Shown here: positions 8,826 to 16,066 of the stretch, one piece after another
How the letters are laid out: each line of letters starts with the position of its first letter
How positions within the stretch are numbered: position 1 is the stretch's first letter
Origin: Accumulibacter phosphatis
Lineage (GTDB): Bacteria > Pseudomonadota > Gammaproteobacteria > Burkholderiales > Rhodocyclaceae
NCBI RefSeq assembly: GCF_000024165.1
Contig: NC_013194.1
Location: forward strand, 4,526,001 to 4,590,000
DNA length: 64,000 nt
Direction of reading: 5' to 3'
Position numbers and translations under genes: made by a program
The notes under the pieces: model-generated
What the model saw: the letters and a program-made list of their open reading frames with translations, nothing else
What the model was told of the DNA's origin: nothing
Database searches by the model: none

Positions 8826-9347
8826 TTAGTTCAACGCCTGGTGCGCATCGACCCGGGTCAGCCCATAGAACTCGGGTGACCCAGATGCCGGCAATGCTTC
8901 ACTCGAATAAGCGATCTTACTGCCTTTGGTCATGAGGTCCTTGATCTGGCTGCCGATCAGCAAAGTGGCCTGGTCGACTTCGAGCGGCGGCTTGATTTCC
9001 GCAATCGAGGCGTTGTCGGCGACCCAGATCGTTTTCGGTTCGCGGTCCACATTCACCGCCAGACTGATCGCGGCACAGTGCAGGGAGCAGACGCCGTCGT
9101 GCAGGTCGTCGCTGTACTCGATGAACATCCGCGAGTGGTGATGCTGTCGGCGATCCATGCCGCAGTACGGACACTTGGGAAACTTCTCGACGTCGTTCTC
9201 CCAGGCCCTGGGGTCGACCGCCATCTTGGGCAGGAACTGTGCCGGTGTGCCGTCGATGGCACACGACTGCTGAGCATGGGCGGTGCTTGCGGCGGCGGCA
9301 AGGCCAGTGGTGGCCAGCGAGAGTTTCAGCAAGTCACGTCAGTTCAC
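8826..9347 (-). pseudogene. nosL: NosL-like copper-binding protein with nonsense codon in Tat signal and truncated 3' end
   Basis: The frame encodes a NosL-type protein: KCPYCGMDRRQHHHSRMF is the CxxCGM metal-binding motif, followed by DGVCSLHCAA and LLIGSQIKDLMTKGSKIAY. NosL delivers copper in the periplasm, classically to nitrous oxide reductase. The best start is the GTG at 9347, 7 bases after AAGGAG. From it the protein would read M-N-stop-R-D-L-L-K, followed by a hydrophobic segment ending STAHA, so a TGA (9341-9339) stands where the first Arg of a twin-arginine signal is expected (CGA to TGA). A TTG at 9332 could start a shorter protein without the twin Arg. After about codon 145 the sequence loses family resemblance, consistent with IS91 insertion removing the last 30-40 residues. 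Confidence 0.72.
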
Positions 9348-9405
9348 GATGAGGCTCCTTGAGGTAGGCGGGCGCACGGCCCAGCGGGCTCGGCGGTCAT
9401 CCGGA

Positions 9406-9450
9406 ACGGTAGGTTTCCCGCTTGCTTGCGTCTTGCGGCAAATCGTCGCA
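9406..9450 (-). promoter_or_regulatory. Shared palindrome plus -10 box upstream of nosL
   Basis: In gene direction 9450-9434 is TGCGACGATTTGCCGCA. After 22 bp comes TACCGT (9411-9406), a TAnnnT-type -10. The site lies in the 114-bp gap after the SafE-like gene, so nosL has its own promoter although it follows a long operon on the same strand. Centre of the palindrome to start codon is about 95 bp, as at the other copies. Confidence 0.6.
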
Positions 9451-9461
9451 CCGCCTCTGGT

Positions 9462-10163
9462 TCAACCCAGCAGCCGCTGCATCACCAGGTAGTAAGCGAT
9501 GCCCTGCCAGACGGTCGCCAGGCCGAGAACGATGACGAACAGAGCGGCGCCCTTGAGCAGCCAGCCGCGCGTTCTGGCACCGAGCTTGCCGAAGAGGAAG
9601 CTCGCCGAGAGCATCGAAGGCAGGGTGCCGGCGCCAAAGGCCAGCATCAGCAGGCCACCTTCGAGGACCGACGGGGCGGTTGTCGCCTTGACGGCCATGG
9701 CCATGGTCATCGAGCAGGGCATCAGGCCGTTGATCGCGCCACCGATGATCGCGCCGGGCAAGACACCCCGCGCGGTAGCGGCGACAAACTGCCGGCGCAA
9801 CCAGGCAAGCGGCGCGAAGCCCAGCGAGTTGCGCCACGGCGAGACGCCGAGCAGGTCGAGGCCGAGCAGGGTCACGACCAGTCCGGCGACGATCTGCAGC
9901 AGACCCTGCAGTTTTCCGAAAGAGCCCGTCTGCACCAGCACGGTACCCAGGGCGGCGGCGATCACGCCGATCACGGCGTAGACCGCAACGCGCGTGCAAT
10001 GGTAGGCCAGGTAGGGGGCGAAGGTCTTGGCGCCAAGCTTCATGAAGAAGCCCGACACCAGGCCGCCGCACATGCCGAGGCAGTGGCCGCTGCCGAGCAC
10101 GCCGGTCATGAAGGCGAGCCCGTAGGAGAACTCGACCATCATCTGGTGCTGGCTGTGATCCAA
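9462..10163 (-). CDS. SafE/TauE-like (DsbD_2 type) membrane protein
   Basis: 233 residues, about six membrane helices. The signature GSGHCLGMCGGLVSGFFMKLG near the N-terminus and a second LMPCSMTMAMAVKA motif are those of the DsbD_2/urease-accessory UreH-like family. Such proteins are regularly encoded beside copper P-type ATPases (for example near cbb3 oxidase assembly genes) and are thought to help copper or thiol handling across the inner membrane. The paired Cys in helices could carry electrons or bind metal. The start lies 3 bp after the ATPase stop, making it the last gene of the eleven-gene operon. The precise substrate is unknown. Confidence 0.8.
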   Translation of the reverse strand: MDHSQHQMMVEFSYGLAFMTGVLGSGHCLGMCGGLVSGFFMKLGAKTFAPYLAYHCTRVAVYAVIGVIAAALGTVLVQTGSFGKLQGLLQIVAGLVVTLLGLDLLGVSPWRNSLGFAPLAWLRRQFVAATARGVLPGAIIGGAINGLMPCSMTMAMAVKATTAPSVLEGGLLMLAFGAGTLPSMLSASFLFGKLGARTRGWLLKGAALFVIVLGLATVWQGIAYYLVMQRLLG

Positions 10164-10166
10164 GGC

Positions 10167-12608
10167 TCAGTGCTTCTGCAGGCGCAAGGAGTTGCTGACC
10201 ACCGATACCGACGAGAAGGCCATCGCCGCCGAGGCAATCATCGGGTTGAGGCGCCCGGCGGCAGCGATCGGGATGGCGACGACGTTGTAGCCGAGTGCCC
10301 AGAACAGGTTCTGACGAATGATGCTCATCGTGCGCCGCGACAGTTCGACGGTTGCGGCAACGCGCGCAATGTCGCCGCCGAGCAGCGTGACGTCGGCTGC
10401 TTCCACAGCGATGTCGGCACCGCCGCCGATGGCCAGACCGACATCGGCGGCAATCAGTGCCGGCGCATCGTTGATGCCGTCGCCGATCATGCCGACGCGC
10501 TTGCCCTGCTGCTGCAGTTCGTGGATCAGTTCGAGCTTCATCGCCGGTGTCGCACGCGCGATCACCCGCTCGATGCCGACCTGGCGGGCAATGTGCTGTG
10601 CGACGGCCCGCAGGTCTCCGGTGGCCATCACCGTCTCGATGCCCAGGCGATGGAGCCTGGCAATCGCGTCGCGCGCGCCCTGGCGCGGCTGGTCGGCGAT
10701 CGCCAGTAGCGCGGCGACGCGGCCGCCCATGGCGACGAAGACCGGTGTCTTGCCCTGTTCGGCGAGCACCGCGACCTGCTGCGCCTGGGCGATGCAGGCA
10801 ACGCCGGTTTCCTCGAGCAGTGCGGCGTTGCCGATCAGCATCGGCACACCCTCGCAATTGGCGCGCACGCCGCGTCCGGGGATCGCTGCGAAATCGCTGC
10901 AGGCGGCTGGCGCCGCACCGCGGGCCAGACACCAGGCAGAGATGGCCCGCGCCAGGAAGTGCTCGGAGCAGGCTTCGGCCGCGGCCATGCGGGCAAGCAG
11001 CGCCGTTTCATCGACGCCTTCGACGGCGATGAAATCGGTGACCACCGGCTTGCCTTCGGTGATCGTACCGGTCTTGTCGAACACCACCGTCGTCAGCCTC
11101 GCGGCCGTTTCCAATGCTTCGCCGTTGCGGATGTAGATACCACGCCGAGCCGCCTGACCGGTACCGACCATGATCGCTGTCGGTGTCGCCAGTCCGAGGG
11201 CACAGGGACAGGCGATCAGCAGCACGGCGATGGCGTGTGCGAGGGCTGTCGTCGGGTGGCTGCGCGCCAGCAACCCGCCGCCGAAGGTCAAGGCGGCGAT
11301 GCCGCCGACCGCCGGCACGAAACGCGCCGAAATGCGGTCGGCAAGTTTCTGGACGGGCAGCTTGCTGCCCTGTGCGTGGTCGACGAGGCGGACGATGCCG
11401 GCGAGTACCGTGTCTACGCCGACGGCGGTGACCCGCAAGGTGAACGTGCCGTTGCCGTTGAGGCAGCCGGCGTATGCCTTGTCGCCTGCCCGCTTGCCGA
11501 CCGGCAGCGATTCGCCGGTGAGCATCGATTCGTTGACCTCCGAGCTGCCGTCGACGAGTACGCCGTCGGTCGGTACGCGGTCACCGGGACGTACGCGCAG
11601 CAAGTCGCCAAGGACGACCTCATCGATCGCTACGCGATGCTCCTGACCGTCGCACAGGAGCACAGCCGTCTCCGCCTGCAGCTCGATCAACTTGCGGATG
11701 GCCTCGCTGGCCTGCCCTTTGGCACGTTCTTCGAGAAAACGGCCGAGCAGGACGAAACTGATGATCCCGGCAGCCGCCTCAAAGTAGACGTGATGGTTCG
11801 GTCGCCACAGGCCCGGCAGGCTGTACAGGTAGGCCGCACCCGCGCCTAGCGCGATCAGCGAGTCCATGTTCGCGCTTTTCTGCTGCGCGAGCCGCCAGGC
11901 CCGGTCGAAGATCTCTCTGCCTGGGCCGAGCAACACCGGCGTTGCCAGCGCGAATTCGAGTACGCGCAGTGTCGGCGAGCGATGCATGGCCATGCCGAGC
12001 AGCATCACGGGTGCGGTCAGCGCCGCAGCCACGATCACCCGCTTTCTGGCCAGCATCAGTTGTCCCTTTTCGCGCTCGACGAGCAGACGGCGCTGTGCCA
12101 GCGTGTCCATCGGCTGCGCCCGGTAGCCGAGCCGGCCGACCAGCGCAAACACGTCGTCGCGGCTGAGCGTGCCGCGCACGATCGCGGTCTGCGCGGCGAA
12201 GTTTACGTTGGCCAGTTGCACGCGCGGATCACGGCGCAGCGAGAGTTCGATCAGCAGCGCGCATGAGGCGCAGCTCATTCCCTCTATGGCCAGCGAGTGT
12301 TCCTGCAATGGCGCACCGTCGATGACTGACGCGGCCGGCCTCGCCGGCGGGCAGGTGATCAGATTGCCGAGCACGCCATCGACGATGGCCAGCAGGCGCT
12401 GCTCGGGCAAGCGACCGGGGTCGTAGTGAATCGCCAGCGAGCCGATTTCGGGCACTGCCCGCACCTCGCTGATTTCCGGTCGCTTGCGCAGCAGGATTTC
12501 GAGGATGTAGCAGCGCTCGACGTTCCGGACCAGCGGCGGGGCGACCACGCGCACGCGCCGGATCAGCCGGTGCGCGACGCGGAAGTTCCGGTAGGCCTCG
12601 GCGCTCAT
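10167..12608 (-). CDS. Copper-type P1B ATPase
   Basis: 813 residues. There is an N-terminal HMA-fold region without a CxxC (about 10-85), a second HMA domain with GMSCASC (113-116), eight predicted membrane helices, the CPC transport motif (IACPCALGLATP, near 465), DKTGT phosphorylation site (near 510), TGES actuator loop, and GDGINDAPAL hinge (near 706). It is therefore a Cu(I)-type exporting pump, of the CopA/CcoI sort. The nucleotide-domain HP dipeptide typical of P1B pumps reads HF here (SEHFLARAI, near 548). Start ATG at 12608 overlaps the previous stop by 4 bp. Context with TlpA, NosL and SafE-like genes suggests supply of copper to periplasmic enzymes rather than simple detoxification; this is inference. 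Confidence 0.92.
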   Translation of the reverse strand: MSAEAYRNFRVAHRLIRRVRVVAPPLVRNVERCYILEILLRKRPEISEVRAVPEIGSLAIHYDPGRLPEQRLLAIVDGVLGNLITCPPARPAASVIDGAPLQEHSLAIEGMSCASCALLIELSLRRDPRVQLANVNFAAQTAIVRGTLSRDDVFALVGRLGYRAQPMDTLAQRRLLVEREKGQLMLARKRVIVAAALTAPVMLLGMAMHRSPTLRVLEFALATPVLLGPGREIFDRAWRLAQQKSANMDSLIALGAGAAYLYSLPGLWRPNHHVYFEAAAGIISFVLLGRFLEERAKGQASEAIRKLIELQAETAVLLCDGQEHRVAIDEVVLGDLLRVRPGDRVPTDGVLVDGSSEVNESMLTGESLPVGKRAGDKAYAGCLNGNGTFTLRVTAVGVDTVLAGIVRLVDHAQGSKLPVQKLADRISARFVPAVGGIAALTFGGGLLARSHPTTALAHAIAVLLIACPCALGLATPTAIMVGTGQAARRGIYIRNGEALETAARLTTVVFDKTGTITEGKPVVTDFIAVEGVDETALLARMAAAEACSEHFLARAISAWCLARGAAPAACSDFAAIPGRGVRANCEGVPMLIGNAALLEETGVACIAQAQQVAVLAEQGKTPVFVAMGGRVAALLAIADQPRQGARDAIARLHRLGIETVMATGDLRAVAQHIARQVGIERVIARATPAMKLELIHELQQQGKRVGMIGDGINDAPALIAADVGLAIGGGADIAVEAADVTLLGGDIARVAATVELSRRTMSIIRQNLFWALGYNVVAIPIAAAGRLNPMIASAAMAFSSVSVVSNSLRLQKH

Positions 12609-13258
12609 CTGCCGTCGCCACTCTTGCGATAGCGAACGAGCAGGAAGACCAGGTAGAAGATGGTCAGCCAGGCGTAGCGGAACTTCAGCGGCTCGCGCAA
12701 CCAGCGCTGGGTGATCAGGTCCCAATGCACGCGGATCAGGTAGAAGGCAAGCAGGTCGTTGAGGAAGTTGATGATCGCCTTCTCGGTCAGCGCGCTTTCA
12801 AGGATCGGTTGCACGCGCGCCTGGACGCCGCGCAACTGCGGGTGGCGGGCCATTGCCTGCATCATCCGGCGCAGTGCTCGCCTGGCGCGGGCTTCGATGT
12901 TCAGCCCGCCGCCGGCCCGCCCCTTCTTCGCGGCCGACGCTGGAGTGGCGAGAGCATCGCCTGACGCCAGGACTCTCGCATCGTCGCCCGCGGGCAGTTC
13001 GCCGAGCGCCGCGAACAGCCGACGCGCGACAGCATGCAGATCGCAGGCATGCTCGTCGTAGAACACCGACAGCTTGTGCTCAGCGGCGTGGATGGTCACC
13101 CGATAGACACCGTCCTGAAGGCGTAGCGCTGCTTCAATAGTGCGTGCCGCGGGCAGGGAGCAGAGTTCAGCCGGCAGGGCAAAGCGGACATGGCCCGGCT
13201 CGCGGTGGCGGACGAGAATCTGTCTCGACAGGGCGTCGGGATCGGCGGTCGAAGTCAT
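12605..13258 (-). CDS. HMA-fold-like protein with C-terminal membrane anchor
   Basis: 217 residues, start chosen at 13258 because GGAG lies 7 bases upstream. The first 90 residues resemble a heavy-metal-associated ferredoxin-like fold (LVRHREPGHVRFALP, then AALRLQDGVYRVTIHAAEHKLSVFYD) but no CxxC is present. An Ala/Lys-rich linker and helical region follow, and one membrane helix (YAWLTIFYLVFLLV) near the C-terminus. It overlaps the ATPase start by 4 bp, so the two are translationally coupled. The plan suggests a membrane-tethered partner of the pump. No named family recognised with certainty. Confidence 0.7.
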   Translation of the reverse strand: MTSTADPDALSRQILVRHREPGHVRFALPAELCSLPAARTIEAALRLQDGVYRVTIHAAEHKLSVFYDEHACDLHAVARRLFAALGELPAGDDARVLASGDALATPASAAKKGRAGGGLNIEARARRALRRMMQAMARHPQLRGVQARVQPILESALTEKAIINFLNDLLAFYLIRVHWDLITQRWLREPLKFRYAWLTIFYLVFLLVRYRKSGDGR

Positions 13259-13286
13259 CGTATCGCTCCGGCGGTGTTCACGACAC

Positions 13287-13661
13287 TTAGTTTGCCGGTG
13301 CGGCCGCTTCGCCCGTACCCGCAGCATCACCGGCGGGCTGCGCCGTCCCTGCTTCGCGCTCCCTGGCCTCTTCCATCAGATCGGCGAGGCTCTCCTTCTG
13401 CTGCAGCGCAAAGTCCTTGCCGATGCTGCAGGCCTTCGAAACGGCCAGGACGATCTCCTTGCGGTAGCGGTGCAGCAGGTAGCCGGCGGCGACGCCGCCC
13501 GCCACGCCGACCACCAGCACCGTCAGCGGATTGAGCAGCAGCGAGCGGCCGACGACCCCGCCAGCGGCAAGGCCGCCGCTTGTCGCTGCGCCCTGCGCAA
13601 CCGGTTTGCTCATCATGTGCCCGAGAGCTCCCATCGTTCCTTCGTTCATCATCATGTTCAT
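13287..13661 (-). CDS. Small glycine-rich single-pass membrane protein
   Basis: 124 residues with a strong AAGGGAG ribosome site 5 bases before the ATG. Methionine-rich start (MNMMMNEGTMGALGHMM), a Gly-rich hydrophobic span (about 30-62, LTVLVVGVAGGVAAGYLL), then a basic/acidic helix and an Ala/Gly tail. The N-terminal Met cluster would fit Cu(I) coordination, but that is speculation. No family recognised. It lies between the Cys-rich 60-residue protein and the HMA-like protein in the operon. Confidence 0.65.
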   Translation of the reverse strand: MNMMMNEGTMGALGHMMSKPVAQGAATSGGLAAGGVVGRSLLLNPLTVLVVGVAGGVAAGYLLHRYRKEIVLAVSKACSIGKDFALQQKESLADLMEEAREREAGTAQPAGDAAGTGEAAAPAN

Positions 13662-13678
13662 GATTCTCCCTTTCTTCC

Positions 13679-13861
13679 TCAGACTTTCCGGTCGTCATTG
13701 CACGCCGATCTGGCCGGCATTTCATTGATCTCGTGCAGCATCTGGTAGATCCCGCGGCACGCTTCGCAGCAGAACCGCAGGTTCCGCTCTGGCGTGCGCA
13801 GGACGAATGGTTTGGCGCCGCAGTCGAGTCCGCACAGGTCACAGCTCTGGTTGTCGCTCAT
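13679..13861 (-). CDS. Stand-alone Cys-rich metal-binding protein resembling the N-terminal domain of CcoI-type ATPases
   Basis: 60 residues with CDLCGLDCG near the N-terminus and FCCEACRGIYQML downstream. This CxxC...FCCxxCxxxY pattern is that of the putative metal-binding domain at the N-terminus of CcoI-type cation ATPases (ATPase-cat_bd). Here it is a separate gene, while the ATPase four genes downstream lacks this domain. It overlaps the TlpA-like gene's stop by 4 bp (ATGA). A soluble metal-delivery partner for the pump is the natural inference. Confidence 0.75.
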   Translation of the reverse strand: MSDNQSCDLCGLDCGAKPFVLRTPERNLRFCCEACRGIYQMLHEINEMPARSACNDDRKV

Positions 13862-14361
13862 TTCAACAGGTCCACGGTCAGGCGCTCAAAGGTGGCTTCA
13901 TCGGCTTCGCCGAGCACTTTGCCACGGATCCTGCCGTCGGCGCCGACAAAGTAGGTCGTCGGCAGCGCGACGACGCCGTATTGTCGCGAAATCGCGGCCT
14001 TCTCGTCGAGCAGGGCGGGGTAGGTGACGCCGATCTTGCTGATGAAGGCGGCCACGTCCTGCCGGTTCTGGCCGGCGTTGACCGCGATGACCATCAGTCC
14101 CTGATCCTTGTGACGCTGCCAGACACGTTCGATGGCCTTCATTTCGCCTTCGCAGAAACGGCACCAGTCGGCCCAGAAGCGAATGACGACCGGTTGGCCG
14201 CGCAGGTCGTCGGGGAACCTGAAAGGGACGGCGCCGAGGCTGCTGGCCGCGAAAGCGGGAGCGATGTCGCCGGTGTTCAGCCGGTTGGTGTTGCCTTCAT
14301 CGCAAGCCGTCAAGGCCAGGGCCGCAAGGAAGCTCAGCAAGGCGAGCGGTTTCCGGAGCAT
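13858..14361 (-). CDS. TlpA-like thioredoxin-fold lipoprotein
   Basis: 167 residues. A lipoprotein signal ends at LTAC (Cys about 20), so it is probably anchored in the periplasm. The thioredoxin domain has FWADWCRFCEGEMKAIE (CxxC active site, WCRFC), the family's GVVALPTTYFVGADGRI cis-Pro loop, and a final helix. TlpA/ResA-type proteins reduce disulfides in cytochrome c or copper-enzyme maturation, for instance keeping Cu-site cysteines reduced. It starts 1 bp after the polytopic membrane protein and overlaps the next small gene, so it is in the operon core. Confidence 0.9.
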   Translation of the reverse strand: MLRKPLALLSFLAALALTACDEGNTNRLNTGDIAPAFAASSLGAVPFRFPDDLRGQPVVIRFWADWCRFCEGEMKAIERVWQRHKDQGLMVIAVNAGQNRQDVAAFISKIGVTYPALLDEKAAISRQYGVVALPTTYFVGADGRIRGKVLGEADEATFERLTVDLLK

Positions 14362-14362
14362 G

Positions 14363-15364
14363 CTAGCCCTCGAGCAGAATCAGGCGCGACTTCAGGATCA
14401 TCAGCGAAGCGACGGCGGCGACGAGAACGAACATCGCCGCGGCAACCGTCGCCAATCTCCTGCCGACGGCCGGGACGACGCTCTCCAGGCTGGGAACACG
14501 GGCGAAGGGCTGCACGGCACCCACGCCGAGTCCGGCCGCCGTGGCAAGAAACAGTGGCAGGTACAGCCAGTAACCCTGATAGCTGTATTCGGGCTTGAGA
14601 AGGCAGAACGGGCAATGGTGGTGCGGATGTTCATAGACGTAGAGCGAGACGAACGAGAGGACGCCGGCGATCGTCACGACGAAGGCGGCGCCGGACAGCA
14701 GCGCGACCAGCCAGGCCGCGCGTTGCCGCAGGCGGTAGAGGACCCCGGCGCCGGCGGCCAGCGTCAGCGTGAGGTAGAAAACGATCATCGTCGGCAGAGG
14801 CGGCGAGGCGGCGGCATCGGCGGTGAGGCCTGGCGCTTCTTCGGAAAACAGGCTGCCACAACAGGAGGTGATGACATCGGCTTTGAGCCCGAGGAAGTAG
14901 CGCAACTGAAGCATGGCGGCAGCAACCAGGAAGGGCAGCAGGATCAGCAAAAGGAGGTATTTGACGCGTACCAGCGGGTAATCATGGGCGAGAGTGTCGA
15001 CGTGGTTGATCACCAGCCAGCTCGAAGCGAGAAAGAAAACGACGATCTGCGCGATCAGCGCCGGGAAACCGAAGGCATTGACCTTGAGCGTGCCGACCGC
15101 GCACATGGCGCCGACGAACAGCGATGACATTCGGTCGGCGTTGAAGACGAAGAGCAGCAGGGCAACGAGTTGGGTCGCGAAGATGAAGGACAGCAGCGTC
15201 GACAGCAGGTAGGTACGGCGTTCGAGCAGCAACTGGCGTTCGCTGCCGCTGTGGATATCCCAGTGGCGGATGATGTCGATGGCCAGCGGCGCCGCGGCGA
15301 GCAGCAATCCGACGCAGACCAGCGAGGCCAGGAGTAGCGCAATGATCGCCGGCTGGAAAATCAT
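14363..15364 (-). CDS. Polytopic membrane protein with His-rich Cys-x-x-Cys-type motif
   Basis: 333 residues with about eight membrane helices. Two features stand out: a CC pair after helix four (DVITSCCGSLF, about residue 168) and HPHHHCPFCLLKPEY between later helices (about 245-260). The His cluster next to CPFC could bind a metal or haem, or act as a thiol-disulfide centre working with the TlpA-like protein encoded next. It overlaps the ABC ATPase stop/start by 4 bp. I do not recognise the family. Placement between an ABC pair and a thioredoxin suggests a role in redox-coupled metal handling, which is inference only. Confidence 0.75.
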   Translation of the reverse strand: MIFQPAIIALLLASLVCVGLLLAAAPLAIDIIRHWDIHSGSERQLLLERRTYLLSTLLSFIFATQLVALLLFVFNADRMSSLFVGAMCAVGTLKVNAFGFPALIAQIVVFFLASSWLVINHVDTLAHDYPLVRVKYLLLLILLPFLVAAAMLQLRYFLGLKADVITSCCGSLFSEEAPGLTADAAASPPLPTMIVFYLTLTLAAGAGVLYRLRQRAAWLVALLSGAAFVVTIAGVLSFVSLYVYEHPHHHCPFCLLKPEYSYQGYWLYLPLFLATAAGLGVGAVQPFARVPSLESVVPAVGRRLATVAAAMFVLVAAVASLMILKSRLILLEG

Positions 15365-16059
15365 GCACAGCCTTCGGCAATCGGCACGGGCGTGACGATG
15401 CGGCCGTCGCGCATGTCGATCACCTGATGAACGATCGTCGCATCGACGACCAGCGGATCGTGGCTGGTCAGGATCACCGTCTTGCCGACGGCGTGCAGAT
15501 TCTCGAGGATAGCCATGAATTCCATGGCCAGCCCGGTGTCGAGGTTGGCGGTCGGTTCATCCGCGATGATGATCTGCGGGTCGTTGATCAGCGCCCGCGC
15601 GATCGCCACGCGTTGCTGCTCGCCACCCGACAAGTGCTCGATCGCGGCCGCCCGCCGATGCGCCAGACGCAGATCGCCGAGCAGGGACTCGGCCCGCTCG
15701 TGCAATGCGCGCCAGTTGCCGCCGAGCGGGTAGGCGGGGAGCATGACGTTCTCCAGTGCCGACAGGCCCTTGATCAGGTTGAACTGCTGGAAGATGAAAC
15801 CGAAGGTCTGGCGGCGGATGTGGGTCAGGAAACGCTCGGGCAGCCCCGAGATGTCCCTTTCGCCGAGGCGAACGCGGCCGCTGGTCGGCCGTGAGAGGCA
15901 GCCGATGATCGACAGCAGCGTTGTCTTGCCCGAGCCGCTCGGCCCGCGAAACGCGGTAACGCGCTGCGTCGGCAGATGCAGGTCGATGCCGTTCAGGGCA
16001 TGGAACTCGTTTTCCCTGCCGGTGTTGAAAGCCTTGTGGATGCCTTTCAGCTCGATCAT
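15361..16059 (-). CDS. ABC transporter ATP-binding protein (LolD/MacB type)
   Basis: 232 residues with Walker A (GPSGSGKTT), Q-loop region (FIFQQFNLIKG), signature LSGGEQQRVAIARAL, Walker B (IIIADEPTANLD) and the switch His (LTSHDP). The sequence style is that of LolD/MacB/FtsE-like ATPases that pair with FtsX-type permeases, and just such a permease is encoded 7 bp upstream. These transporters usually act by mechanotransmission on periplasmic or membrane substrates rather than by ordinary import. The stop overlaps the following membrane protein start. Confidence 0.9.
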   Translation of the reverse strand: MIELKGIHKAFNTGRENEFHALNGIDLHLPTQRVTAFRGPSGSGKTTLLSIIGCLSRPTSGRVRLGERDISGLPERFLTHIRRQTFGFIFQQFNLIKGLSALENVMLPAYPLGGNWRALHERAESLLGDLRLAHRRAAAIEHLSGGEQQRVAIARALINDPQIIIADEPTANLDTGLAMEFMAILENLHAVGKTVILTSHDPLVVDATIVHQVIDMRDGRIVTPVPIAEGCA

Positions 16060-16066
16060 GTCTCGC

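Larger units (their letters stand above)
6389..8868 (-). mobile_element. IS91-type element carrying a tyrosine recombinase and a Y2/HUH transposase
   Basis: Two minus-strand genes 10 bp apart, a recombinase then an IS91 transposase, form the element. About 210 bp after the transposase stop lies a perfect 9-bp hairpin (6389-6397 pairing with 6403-6411), the sort of structure expected at the replication-origin end of IS91 rolling-circle elements. The other end is not marked by an inverted repeat, as expected for this family. I place it near a GAAC at about 8868, because the nosL-like reading frame stops resembling its family near there. Both ends are approximate. Single copy in this window. Confidence 0.6.

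Noticed and set aside
9339..9341. Selenocysteine at the in-frame TGA of nosL
   Set aside because: It lies in the signal peptide at an expected Arg position and no SECIS-like hairpin follows; a nonsense change fits better.
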